Made by a program: the position numbers and the translations under genes. From JBBIQS01 sp037442205 (GTDB taxonomy: Bacteria; Myxococcota; Myxococcia; Myxococcales; UBA5297): a stretch of DNA of 64,000 nucleotides. The notes under the pieces were generated by a model. That model had not been told where the DNA came from, made no database searches, and saw nothing but the letters and a program-made list of their open reading frames with translations. Every line of letters starts with the position of its first letter. Positions within the stretch are counted from its first letter, which is position 1. Below, one piece after another: positions 46,200-54,858 of this stretch. The stretch covers positions 1 through 64,000 of the forward strand of contig JBBIQS010000027.1 of the NCBI GenBank assembly GCA_037442205.1, read 5' to 3'.

Positions 46200-48082
46200 G
46201 TCAGCACCGCCAGCGCGAGGAGGAGCACTGCTCCGGCAGCAATTACCGCCGCATACAGCCGCAGGCTCCCGGTGATCGTCAGGCTCAACAACGCGTGGCA
46301 GGACTGGGCGATGCCGGCGGTCAGCTGGTAGAGCAGGTCGAAGAAGTCGTCCTTGTCGATCCGCGCGAACCAGGTGTACGGGCGCACGAAGAGCCAGTCG
46401 TAGAGCGCGTCAAAGCCCCAGCCCGAAAAGAATAGGCGGTGCACTGCCTCTCCGGCCGCCGAGGACGCGAACCACACGGTGGTCTCCCGCTGGCGCAGCA
46501 CGAACCAGTAGGCGAGGGCGATCCCTAGCAGCGAGATCAGCGCAGAGATCAGCAGCAGCACTCCCTCCAAGCGCTCGATTCCCGGTGCCAGGGGCGGTGC
46601 CGGCAGAACTAGCTTCACGAGCCGCGCGAAAGGCTCCGCGCTTCCCAGCGCAGGCGGCAGCCAGGCGAATCCGGCGATCACCGCGAGTGCGGCGAGGACC
46701 GCCAGCGGCCCGGTGATCTTGGTCCCCGGCCGATGCTCGACTTCGCCGTGAACGGGGCCGAAGAAGACCAGAAAGACCATCCGGAAGGCGTAGAGGCCGG
46801 TCAGCAGCGAGCCCACTAGCCCGGCGACGAGCAACCACACGCTCCCGCGCTGCGATGCGAAGGCTTGCCAGAGGATCAGGTCCTTGCTGTAGAAGCCCGC
46901 GGTCACCAGGGGAAATCCGGAGAGCGAGGCGGCGCCGATCAGGAAGGTCCAGAAGACCAGCGGCAGCCGCCGGCGCAGGCCGCCCATCCTGAACATGTCC
47001 TGCTGGTGGTGCGCGGCGAGGATCACCGCCCCCGCTCCCAGGAAGAGCAGCGCCTTGAAGAAGGCGTGGGTCATGAAGTGGAAGATCGCCGCCGACCAGG
47101 CCCCGACTCCGAGGGCGAGGAACATGTAGCCGATCTGGCTGATGGTCGAGTACGCCAGCACACGCTTGATGTCGCGCTGCACCAGCGCGCTGAAGCCGGC
47201 CAGCAGCAGTGTCGCCGCTCCCACGATCGCCACCGCCAGCATCACCGGCGGCGCCAACTCGAAGAGCACATGCGTCCGGGCGATGAGGTAGGCCCCGGCG
47301 GTGACCATCGTCGCGGCATGGATCAGCGCGCTCACCGGGGTCGGACCGGCCATCGCGTCGGGGAGCCAGGTCTGCAGTGGCAGCTGCGCCGACTTGCCCA
47401 CCGCTCCGGCCAGCAGCAGCGCCGCGACGGCGATCGGCAAGCTCGAGCCAACAGGCCACTCCTGCGCGGCGCGGGCCATCATCAGGTCGATGCGCAGGGT
47501 TCCAAGCTGCTGGAAGAGGATGAAGAGGGCCACCGCGAAAGCCGCGTCGCCGACCCGGGTAACGATGAACGCCTTCTGCGCGGCGCGGCCGTTGGCGGGA
47601 TCGGTGTACCAGAAGCCGATCAGCAGGTAGCTGCACAGTCCGACGCCTTCCCAGCCCAGGTAGAGCAGCACCAGGTCGTCGGCCAGCAGCAGGGTGAGCA
47701 TCGAACCCACGAACAGGTTCATGTAAGCGAAGAAGCGGCCGTAGCCCTCGTCTCCACTCATGTACTCGACCGAGTAGAGGTGGATGAGGAAGCCGACGAA
47801 GGTCACCACCAGGGCCATCACCAGCGACAGGGCGTCGAGGCGCAGGGCGATGGAGGTCGTGAAGCTCGCGGCCTGCATCCAGGCCCACAGCTCCTGGCGG
47901 AAGGGCGCCGCTGAGGCGCTCAACGACGCCCATGACACCAGAGCGCAGGCGACGAAGGAGAAGAACACCGAGCCCACGCCGACGCCTGCGATCGCGCGGG
48001 CCCCGAGCTTCTTCCCGAACAGCGTGAGCACGAGGAATCCGGCGAATGGCAGTGCCGGAACCAGCCAGAGAGCAGAGAGCAT
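46196..48082 (-). CDS. nuoL: NADH-quinone oxidoreductase subunit L
   Basis: A 628-aa distal membrane subunit. The antiporter core includes LLYLGWEGVGLCSYLLIGFWY (Glu of TM5), AQLPLQTWLPDAMAGPTPVSALIHAATMVTAG (Lys and broken TM7) and IKRVLAYSTISQIGYMFLALG (Lys of TM8). The C-terminus has TM15-16 and the long lateral helix near residues 540-600 typical of NuoL. Ten bases separate it from nuoK; GGAGGGGG precedes its ATG. Confidence 0.96.
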   Translation of the reverse strand: MLSALWLVPALPFAGFLVLTLFGKKLGARAIAGVGVGSVFFSFVACALVSWASLSASAAPFRQELWAWMQAASFTTSIALRLDALSLVMALVVTFVGFLIHLYSVEYMSGDEGYGRFFAYMNLFVGSMLTLLLADDLVLLYLGWEGVGLCSYLLIGFWYTDPANGRAAQKAFIVTRVGDAAFAVALFILFQQLGTLRIDLMMARAAQEWPVGSSLPIAVAALLLAGAVGKSAQLPLQTWLPDAMAGPTPVSALIHAATMVTAGAYLIARTHVLFELAPPVMLAVAIVGAATLLLAGFSALVQRDIKRVLAYSTISQIGYMFLALGVGAWSAAIFHFMTHAFFKALLFLGAGAVILAAHHQQDMFRMGGLRRRLPLVFWTFLIGAASLSGFPLVTAGFYSKDLILWQAFASQRGSVWLLVAGLVGSLLTGLYAFRMVFLVFFGPVHGEVEHRPGTKITGPLAVLAALAVIAGFAWLPPALGSAEPFARLVKLVLPAPPLAPGIERLEGVLLLISALISLLGIALAYWFVLRQRETTVWFASSAAGEAVHRLFFSGWGFDALYDWLFVRPYTWFARIDKDDFFDLLYQLTAGIAQSCHALLSLTITGSLRLYAAVIAAGAVLLLALAVLT

Positions 48083-48092
48083 CGGCCCCCTC

Positions 48093-48401
48093 CTATCCCT
48101 TCATGCTGCTGGCTTGGTCGGCGTCGAGCATCGGAGAGCGGCGCGAGAACTGGAGCACCAGCGCCAGTCCCACCGAGACCTCCGCCGCGGCCATCGCCAG
48201 GATGAACAGGAACATCACCTGGCCGTCGGCCTGACCCCAGCGCGCCGCCGCGGCCACGAAGGCGAGGCCGGAGGCGTTGAGCATCACCTCGATCGCCATC
48301 AGCACCACGACCAGGTTACGGCGCGCCAGCAGCCCGGCCAGCCCGAGGGCGAACAGAATCGCCGCCAGCAGCAGCGCCTGGTTCACGGGAATCTGACTCA
48401 T
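48093..48401 (-). CDS. nuoK: NADH-quinone oxidoreductase subunit K
   Basis: A 102-aa subunit with three membrane helices. LVVVLMAIEVMLNASGLAF holds the conserved Glu of TM2, and MFLFILAMAAAEVSVGLALVL the Glu of TM3, both on the proton path. AGGGGGTG lies 5 bases upstream of the ATG at 48401. The first 86 bases lie inside the nuoJ reading frame, an unusually long overlap for this operon. Confidence 0.95.
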   Translation of the reverse strand: MSQIPVNQALLLAAILFALGLAGLLARRNLVVVLMAIEVMLNASGLAFVAAAARWGQADGQVMFLFILAMAAAEVSVGLALVLQFSRRSPMLDADQASSMKG

Positions 48402-48912
48402 CCGACACCCCCTGATGCTTCGGCTGCTGCTGCACTCCAAGGTGATAGGCACCGACCAGCGCCGCGGTGAGCAGCAGCGAGGCCAGCTCCACCCCCAGCG
48501 CGTACGGTCCGAAGAGGCTGCGGCTGACCTCCTTCGGACCGATGCTCTCCTGCGCCGGCATGCCCGAGCCGCTGGCAATCACGTAGACCACCAGCGCCAA
48601 GAGCAGCGCCGACAGCGCCAGCGGTCCGACCCAGGCATGCCACGGGAGCAGCAGGCGCTCGGCTTCGACGGCGTGCGCGCCGAGGTTGAGCAGCATCACC
48701 ACGAAGATGAAGAGCACCATGATGGCGCCGGCGTAGACGATGACCTCCAGCGCGGCCACGAACGGCGCGCCGAGGGTGAAGAACACCACCGCCACCGCCA
48801 GGAGCGAGACCACCAGATAGAGCAGGGCGTGAATCGGCTGCAGCCGGGTCAGCGCCAGCGTGGTCGAGAGCACCGCCACCGCTCCAGCGATGTAGAAGCC
48901 GACGAGGAGCAT
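48316..48912 (-). CDS. nuoJ: NADH-quinone oxidoreductase subunit J
   Basis: A 198-aa subunit with five membrane helices. The pi-bulge helix TM3 is ALEVIVYAGAIMVLFIFVVMLLN, the family hallmark. The fifth helix ends near residue 160 (ASLLLTAALVGAYHLG). The remaining ~30 residues (HQGVSDESDSREPGAAAGG onward) are translated out of frame from the start of nuoK and are not membrane-like, so they look like read-through into nuoK. Translation may be coupled there, or the original stop may have been lost. Confidence 0.93.
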   Translation of the reverse strand: MLLVGFYIAGAVAVLSTTLALTRLQPIHALLYLVVSLLAVAVVFFTLGAPFVAALEVIVYAGAIMVLFIFVVMLLNLGAHAVEAERLLLPWHAWVGPLALSALLLALVVYVIASGSGMPAQESIGPKEVSRSLFGPYALGVELASLLLTAALVGAYHLGVQQQPKHQGVSDESDSREPGAAAGGDSVRPRAGRAAGAP

Positions 48913-48918
48913 GGCGCC

Positions 48919-49434
48919 TCAGGGGAGCAGGCCGTGGAGGTCGACCGGCGGGGATTCGTTCTCGGACTGGCCCTTGTCCTTGCCACCGATCTGGACCCCC
49001 GCCACCCGCCAGAAGCTGTAGCCGGGGTATTTGCCGGGGCCGTCAATCAGCAGGTGCTCCTTCTCGTAGACCAGCTGCTGGCGGTGGTACTCGCCCATCT
49101 CGAAATCGGGAGTGAGCTGGATGGCGTAGGTCGGGCAGGCCTCCTCGCAGAAGCCGCAGAAGATGCAGCGCGAGAAGTTGATGCGGAAGAACTCGGGGTA
49201 GCGGCGGCCGGTCGGGTCCTCGGTGGCCTGAAGCGCGATGCAATCCACCGGGCAGGCGATGGCGCACAGATAGCAGGCCACGCAGCGCTCCCCGCCGTCG
49301 GGATCGCGGGAGAGGATGATTCGTCCGCGGTAGCGCGGCGGCAGCGCCGGCTTCTGCTCCGGATATTGGATGGTCACCCGCGGCCTGAAGGCGTGCAGGA
49401 AGACGTCCCACAAGGTGCGCACCAGGCTGAACAT
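48919..49434 (-). CDS. nuoI: NADH-quinone oxidoreductase subunit I (2x[4Fe-4S] ferredoxin)
   Basis: A 171-aa peripheral subunit carrying clusters N6a and N6b. Two ferredoxin motifs are visible: CVACYLCAIACPVDCI and CIFCGFCEEACPTYAI. They pass electrons from NuoG towards NuoB. An N-terminal basic helix precedes the first motif. Gaps to nuoH and nuoJ are 13 and 6 bases. Confidence 0.97.
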   Translation of the reverse strand: MFSLVRTLWDVFLHAFRPRVTIQYPEQKPALPPRYRGRIILSRDPDGGERCVACYLCAIACPVDCIALQATEDPTGRRYPEFFRINFSRCIFCGFCEEACPTYAIQLTPDFEMGEYHRQQLVYEKEHLLIDGPGKYPGYSFWRVAGVQIGGKDKGQSENESPPVDLHGLLP

Positions 49435-49447
49435 CGGTCGCCCTCGG

Positions 49448-50401
49448 TCAGGAACGCACCGCGAGCACGATGGCTCCGGTGACGAAGAGGTTGAGCAGCG
49501 CCAGCGGGAGCATCAGCTTCCAGCCCCAGGCCATCAGCTGGTCGAAGCGCGGGCGGGGCATCGATGCACGCAGCAGGATGAAGAAGCCGATGAAGAAGGA
49601 GGTCTTGAGCAGGAACCAGGCGACCGGCGGCAGGACCGGCCCCAGCCAGCCGCCGAAGAAGAGCACAGTGATGAGCGACGAGATGAGCACCACACCCAGG
49701 TACTCGCCGACGAAGAACATCCCGAACTTCATCCCCGAGTACTCGGCGTGAAAGCCGGCCACCAGCTCGCTCTCGGCCTCGGGGAGGTCGAAGGGCAAGC
49801 GTCGCATCTCAGCCACACCGGCGATTAGGAAGAGCAAGAACCCGAGGAACTGCGGGACCACGAACCACAACCGCCGCTGAGCCTCGACGATCTCCACCAA
49901 GCTGAAGGACCCGGCGAGCAGCACCGTCCCCAGCAGCGACAGGCCCATGAAGACCTCGTAGCTGATCATCTGTGAAGCGGCACGCAGCCCGCCCAGCAGT
50001 GCGTACTTGTTGTCCGACGACCAGCCGCCCAGGACCACGCTGTAGACGCCGAGCGAGGACATCCCCAGGAAGAACAGCACGCCGATATTGAGGTCGGAGA
50101 TCAGGATTCCCGGGGCCACCGGTACCACCGCGAAGGACATCAGCACCGTGACCATCACGATCATCGGCGCCAGTACGAACACCGGCTTGTCCGCGAACGG
50201 CGGTATCCAGTCCTCTTTGGTCAGGATCTTGATGACATCCGCGAGCACCTGGAGCAGGCCGAAGGGGCCGACCCGGTTGGGCCCGTAGCGGTCCTGCCAG
50301 AGCGCCAGCAGGCGGCGCTCCACCCAGATCAGCCCCGCGGCGATGCTCAGCGCCGCCGCCAGGATGCCGAACAGGGCGAGGATGGGATGAGGGCTGGTCA
50401 A
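49448..50401 (-). CDS. nuoH: NADH-quinone oxidoreductase subunit H
   Basis: A 317-aa membrane subunit forming the quinone chamber with NuoB and NuoD. Conserved blocks are WVERRLLALWQDRYGPNRVGPFGLLQVLADVIK, GGWSSDNKYALLGGLRAASQMISYE, RLPFDLPEAESELVAGFHAEYSGMKFGMFF and LRASMPRPRFDQLMAWGWK. About eight helices. Overlaps the nuoG stop by 4 bases. Confidence 0.97.
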   Translation of the reverse strand: MTSPHPILALFGILAAALSIAAGLIWVERRLLALWQDRYGPNRVGPFGLLQVLADVIKILTKEDWIPPFADKPVFVLAPMIVMVTVLMSFAVVPVAPGILISDLNIGVLFFLGMSSLGVYSVVLGGWSSDNKYALLGGLRAASQMISYEVFMGLSLLGTVLLAGSFSLVEIVEAQRRLWFVVPQFLGFLLFLIAGVAEMRRLPFDLPEAESELVAGFHAEYSGMKFGMFFVGEYLGVVLISSLITVLFFGGWLGPVLPPVAWFLLKTSFFIGFFILLRASMPRPRFDQLMAWGWKLMLPLALLNLFVTGAIVLAVRS

Positions 50402-53097
50402 GGCGCGCGCGCGATGCGGCTCCAGGCGGGAAGCCGCAACCCCTCCAATGAACCGGTGACCAACGGGACCCCGGCGATTCCGGTCGGCAGCGATGGCTGC
50501 AACGCCACGGGCAGTTCGAGGGCGTTGCCCTCGAGAGTGACGCGAGCCTTCTGCCCCTCAGCCAATCCAAGCTTCGCTGCGTCGTCAGGGTTGAGCAGCA
50601 GGCGGGCGGGCTCGGTGCGCTGGGCCACTGCCGGCGCCGCACGGCTGAGTTCGTCGGAGCCGAAGACCCGCGGCAGCGGCATGACCAGCCACTCGCCCTG
50701 GCGTCCCTCGTGCGGCGGGGGGACCTGGGTGAAGTAACCGAGTTGCGCCTGGCGCGCCGGCGAGAGCAGGCGCACTCCGGCGTCGCCGCCGCGCAGCGGT
50801 CCGTTGACCTCTTCCTGGAACTTCGTGGTGGCCTGGATCGAGTTCCACCCCGGCCACCAATAGAACGGCGTCACCGCTGCGGGGGCCTGGGCTGGATAGC
50901 CCTCCATCGTCATCGAGAGCGCTGAATCAGGGTCGACCGGTGGTTTGGGCTCACTCACCCGGACGTCGGCGGCGATGGCGGTTCGTCCGCTGAAACGATG
51001 CGGCTCGCGCGGCACCTTCTGGCCGGCAAGGCGGAAGGAGTGGACCGGCGCCGCCTCGCCGATGCCTGCCAGCGCCGGGATTGCCGATTCGGCTTCGCCG
51101 ATGACGTAGTCGAGCGTGTCCCAGGCGCCCTCCGCCCGGCCGAGCGCTCCCATCAGCTGGACCAGCCAGCGCCAGCTCTCCTGCACCTCCTCCGCCGGCG
51201 GGAAGACGCGGAAGAAGCGCTGCGCCCGTCCTTCGTTGCTGACCAGCGTGCCCTCGGACTCGGCATAGCTCCCCGCCGGGAGCGCCAGCTCGGCGCGCTC
51301 GACCGTGGGCGTGGCCAGCGAATCGAGGACCACCAGGTGCTTGGGGCGGGTGAGCAGTTCTTCCGCGAGCGGCGCGGGCAGGCGGGTGAAGAGATCGTTT
51401 TCGAGCACGATCAGCGTCTCGATCGGACCGTTGCGAACCGCCTCGAGCGCCGCGCCCAGTCCAGGAGCGCCGAACAGCCCCAGGCCGAAGCTGTCGCACT
51501 CCGGAGCGCAGAAGCTCAGCGCCACGTCGGATTGCTTGCCGGAGAGCGCGTGGGCCACGTTCGCGGCAGCTTCGATCACCGAGGAGCTGCGGCAGCTTGG
51601 GCCGGAGACGATCAGCGGCCGAGTTGAAGCGGCGAGTGCCGCGGCGATCTGCTCAGCAGCCTGACGCAGCGGCTCGGACAGACCAGGAGCCGCTGGCGCG
51701 GCGGGGTCGAGTGCGTGAGCCACCGCGAATCCAAGGCGGGCGACCTCATCCGGCGGCAAGCGATAGGTCTCGGCGAGGTCGTTGAGATAGGTGACCTCGG
51801 GATAGGCCACGAACATCGGACCGCGGGCGCCCTGGACCAGCTCACGGACCGCGTGGTCGAGCCAGAGCGGAATCTTGGCGCTGACGGCCGCCTGCTCGGG
51901 TTGGCGACGGGAGGATTGGCGCAGGGCGAGCGCCAGCCGAGGCGCCGAGTTGGCCGGATCTTCGCCCAGGACCAGCACGGCGTCGCACTCCTCCACCTCC
52001 CAGAGCGAAGGCGTGCGCGCCGGTCCACGGCGCAGGATGTCGAGCATCTGGTCGGTGAGCCGCCCGAGCTCGTCCGAGACCCCGGCAAAGAAATTCTCCC
52101 GCCCCACCAAAGTCCGCAGCGCGAAGTTGGCCTCGATCGAGGCCCGCGGCGAGCCGATGCCAATCGTTCTCCCGCCGCGCATCAGGCCGGCCAGATGCGT
52201 GAGAGCCTCAGACTTCGAGAGGGATCGGCCCTGCTCGGGGAGCTTGAGCCGCGCAGCGCGCAGCCGTGCCTCGCTGTTGACGAACTCGTAGCCGAAGCGA
52301 CCGCGGTCGCAGAGAAACCAGCCGTTCACCTCGCCGTTGTAGCGGTTGAGGATCCGGCGCAGCAGCCCGTAGCGCTCCCCGGCGCTGACATTGCAGCCCA
52401 GACCACAGTGCACGCAGATGGACGGGGCCATTCGCAGGTCCCACTTGCGGGTGTAGTGGTGCTTCAGGGTCGCGTCGGTGAAGACGCCGGTCGGGCAGAC
52501 CTCCACCAGGTTGCCGGCGAATTCGCTCTCCAGCACTCCGTCCTTGGCTCGCCCGAAGTAGACCTGGTTGCGGATTCCCTGGGCCTGCAGATCTCGGCCG
52601 CCGGCGTACTCCCGGTAGAAGCGCACGCAGCGGTAACACTGGATGCAGCGGTTCATCTCGTGGTTGAGGAACGGCCCCAGGTACTGGTTGCGGAAGGTGC
52701 GCTTGGGGAAACGGGTGTGCCGGTAGTCGTGACCGGTCATCACCGTCATGTCCTGGAGGTGGCACTCCCCGCCCTCGTCGCAGACCGGGCAGTCGTGGGG
52801 GTGATTGAGCATCAGCCCTTCGATCACTCCGGCGCGAAAGTCCTTCGCCTCCGGATCGTCGATGGAGATTCGCGTCCCAGGCGCCGCCGGGGTCATGCAG
52901 GCCATCACGAGCTTGCCGTGGGCGTCCTGCTCCCCACGGAACTGCTTCACCGCGCACTGCCGGCAGGCGCCGACCGATCCCATCGCCGGGTGCCAGCAGA
53001 AGTAGGGCAGGTTCAGCCCCTGTGACAGACAGGCCTGCAGCAGGCTCTGGTCGGGGTCGACCTCGTAGGCCACTCCGTCGACGTGGATCGTCCCCAC
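50398..53097 (-). CDS. nuoG: NADH-quinone oxidoreductase subunit G
   Basis: An 899-aa subunit with several clusters. The N-terminal 2Fe-2S domain has CWHPAMGSVGACRQCAV. The His-Cys 4Fe-4S site is HPHDCPVCDEGGEC, N4 ligands appear in CIQCYRCVRF plus a later CPTG, and an N7-type motif CVHCGLGC with WFLCDRGRFGYEF is present. The C-terminal ~600 residues are the molybdopterin-enzyme-like fold. The start is GTG at 53097, 2 bases after the nuoF stop, with GGAGG inside the end of nuoF. The long frame upstream is a shadow of nuoF. Confidence 0.94.
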   Translation of the reverse strand: MGTIHVDGVAYEVDPDQSLLQACLSQGLNLPYFCWHPAMGSVGACRQCAVKQFRGEQDAHGKLVMACMTPAAPGTRISIDDPEAKDFRAGVIEGLMLNHPHDCPVCDEGGECHLQDMTVMTGHDYRHTRFPKRTFRNQYLGPFLNHEMNRCIQCYRCVRFYREYAGGRDLQAQGIRNQVYFGRAKDGVLESEFAGNLVEVCPTGVFTDATLKHHYTRKWDLRMAPSICVHCGLGCNVSAGERYGLLRRILNRYNGEVNGWFLCDRGRFGYEFVNSEARLRAARLKLPEQGRSLSKSEALTHLAGLMRGGRTIGIGSPRASIEANFALRTLVGRENFFAGVSDELGRLTDQMLDILRRGPARTPSLWEVEECDAVLVLGEDPANSAPRLALALRQSSRRQPEQAAVSAKIPLWLDHAVRELVQGARGPMFVAYPEVTYLNDLAETYRLPPDEVARLGFAVAHALDPAAPAAPGLSEPLRQAAEQIAAALAASTRPLIVSGPSCRSSSVIEAAANVAHALSGKQSDVALSFCAPECDSFGLGLFGAPGLGAALEAVRNGPIETLIVLENDLFTRLPAPLAEELLTRPKHLVVLDSLATPTVERAELALPAGSYAESEGTLVSNEGRAQRFFRVFPPAEEVQESWRWLVQLMGALGRAEGAWDTLDYVIGEAESAIPALAGIGEAAPVHSFRLAGQKVPREPHRFSGRTAIAADVRVSEPKPPVDPDSALSMTMEGYPAQAPAAVTPFYWWPGWNSIQATTKFQEEVNGPLRGGDAGVRLLSPARQAQLGYFTQVPPPHEGRQGEWLVMPLPRVFGSDELSRAAPAVAQRTEPARLLLNPDDAAKLGLAEGQKARVTLEGNALELPVALQPSLPTGIAGVPLVTGSLEGLRLPAWSRIARAP

Positions 53098-53099
53098 GG

Positions 53100-54371
53100 C
53101 TACCTCCAGGGACAGCGCTTGAGTTGCAGGTGCTGCTCGAAGTCGGCGCGGAAGTATTTGAGCGCGCTCTGCAGCGGCTCGACCGCGCCCGGGGCCAGCG
53201 CGCAGAAGGTGTGACCCATGGCGTTGAAGCGGGTCTGGAATTCCAGCGCTTCGAGGTCCGCCGGCTGGCCGCGGCCAGCCTCGAGCGCGGCGAGCACCTG
53301 CTCGCACCAGGCGAGCCCGCTCCAGCACGGCGTGCACCAGCCGCAGGACTCCTGGGCGAAGAAGTGCTCCAGGTTGTGCACCATCCCCACCGGACAGGTC
53401 TTGTCGTCGAGGACGATGATCGTCCCGGTGCCCAGCCGGCTGCCGACCTTCTGCACCTCGTTGAAATCCATCTTCACGTCGAGATGCTCCTCGGTCAGGA
53501 AGTCGGTCGAGGCGCCGCCGGGCAGAAGCCCGCGCAGCCGATAGCCGTCGCGCATCCCGCCGGCGTGCTCCTCCAGGATCTCGCGGAGGGTCGTGCCCAT
53601 CGGCAGCTCCCACAGCCCCGGTTTCTTCACCCGCCCGCTGGCGCCGAAGAGCTTGGTGCCGCCGTCGGCGGTGCGGCTCAACCCTCTGAACCACTCCGGT
53701 CCTTTGTCGAGGATGTGCGGCAGGTTACAGAGCGTCTCGACGTTCTGGACCACGGTCGGCTTGCCGAACAGGCCCGAGACTTGTGGATAGGGCGGCTTGG
53801 CGCGCGGAGTGGCGCGCTTGCCCTCGAGCGCGTTGAGCAGCCCGGTCTCTTCGCCGCACATGTAGCGGCCGGCGCTGAGGTGCAGGTGCATCTCCAGGCT
53901 GAACGGCGAGCCGAGGACGTTCTTGCCCAGATAGCCGCGCTCGTACGCCTCGGCGATCGCCTTGCGCAGCCGCTCCTCGGCCAGCCGGTACTCCTGGCGC
54001 AGGAAGATGTAGGCCACCTCGGCCTCGATCGCATAGGCGGCGATGGCCATCCCTTCCAAGAGTTGCAGCGGATCGCCCTCGAGCAGCAGGCGATCCTTGA
54101 AAGTGCCGGGCTCCATCTCGTCGGCGTTGGCGACCAGGTATTTGGGCCGCGGCGCCTCGGGCCCCATCGGGACGAAGCTCCACTTGAGGCCGGTGTCGAA
54201 GCCGGCCCCGCCGCGTCCGCGCAGTCTCGATTGCTTCACCAGCACGATGACCTGCTCGGGCTCGAGCTGGAGCGCGCGTCGCAGTCCGGCGAATCCGCCG
54301 CTGCGCTCATAGGCGGCCACGTCGGGCGGCGCCTCTCCGGGCTTGATCCTGGCGGTCAGCGGAGTCTCCAT
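53100..54371 (-). CDS. nuoF: NADH-quinone oxidoreductase subunit F (NADH/FMN-binding)
   Basis: A 423-aa NADH dehydrogenase subunit. The FMN/NADH-binding GRGGAGFDTGLKWSF, ANADEMEPGTFKDRLLLEGDP and GEETGLLNALEGKRA motifs are present. The N3 cluster is CGWCTPC with a further Cys in HTFCALAPG. It takes hydride from NADH and passes electrons to NuoE/NuoG. The ATG at 54371 has GAGGAG upstream; an earlier in-frame ATG at 54428 overlaps nuoE. Confidence 0.97.
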   Translation of the reverse strand: METPLTARIKPGEAPPDVAAYERSGGFAGLRRALQLEPEQVIVLVKQSRLRGRGGAGFDTGLKWSFVPMGPEAPRPKYLVANADEMEPGTFKDRLLLEGDPLQLLEGMAIAAYAIEAEVAYIFLRQEYRLAEERLRKAIAEAYERGYLGKNVLGSPFSLEMHLHLSAGRYMCGEETGLLNALEGKRATPRAKPPYPQVSGLFGKPTVVQNVETLCNLPHILDKGPEWFRGLSRTADGGTKLFGASGRVKKPGLWELPMGTTLREILEEHAGGMRDGYRLRGLLPGGASTDFLTEEHLDVKMDFNEVQKVGSRLGTGTIIVLDDKTCPVGMVHNLEHFFAQESCGWCTPCWSGLAWCEQVLAALEAGRGQPADLEALEFQTRFNAMGHTFCALAPGAVEPLQSALKYFRADFEQHLQLKRCPWR

Positions 54372-54381
54372 CGGGATCTCC

Positions 54382-54852
54382 TCAGGAGTAGCGCTCGAGC
54401 AGCGGGTCGAGGTGATCGGGATCGACATCGAAGTGGGTGTCGCCGTCGATCATCAATACCGGCGCGCGATCGCAGGCTCCCAGGCAGACGCTGGGCAGCA
54501 GCGTGAAGCGGCCGTCGGAAGTGGTCTGGCCCAGGGCGATTCCGAGTCTGCTGCTGAGCCGCTCCCGCAATCTCTCGTAGCCCAGGGTCCAGCAGACCAC
54601 GCTGTCGCAGATCAGGATTACGTGCCGCCCGACCGGCTTTCGGAAGAGCAGGTTGTAGAAGGTGGCCAAGCCATCGAGCTCTTCCGGGGTGCGGCCGAGC
54701 AGCGCGGCGACGTCGCTGAGCGCTTCATCTGAGATGTAGCCGCGCCGCCGTTGGACGATGCGCAGCGCGTCGATCCCCACCGCTTCACGGGTCGGATAGC
54801 GCGCGGCCTCGGCCTCGATCTCCCGAATCTCCTCGGCGCTGAGCACGGTCAT
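54382..54852 (-). CDS. nuoE: NADH-quinone oxidoreductase subunit E ([2Fe-2S])
   Basis: A 156-aa thioredoxin-like subunit with cluster N1a. Ligands are seen as CDSVVC and CLGAC, in the usual spacing. The N-terminal helical domain (RRRGYISDEALSDVAALLG, LDGLATFYNLLF) contacts NuoF. Six bases follow nuoCD and ten precede nuoF. Confidence 0.96.
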   Translation of the reverse strand: MTVLSAEEIREIEAEAARYPTREAVGIDALRIVQRRRGYISDEALSDVAALLGRTPEELDGLATFYNLLFRKPVGRHVILICDSVVCWTLGYERLRERLSSRLGIALGQTTSDGRFTLLPSVCLGACDRAPVLMIDGDTHFDVDPDHLDPLLERYS

Positions 54853-54858
54853 TCCCCC

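Noticed and set aside
50398..53694. A nuoG frame extended to 1098 codons
   Set aside because: The conserved NuoG start is GTG at 53097 with a ribosome site; the extension is a shadow of nuoF.
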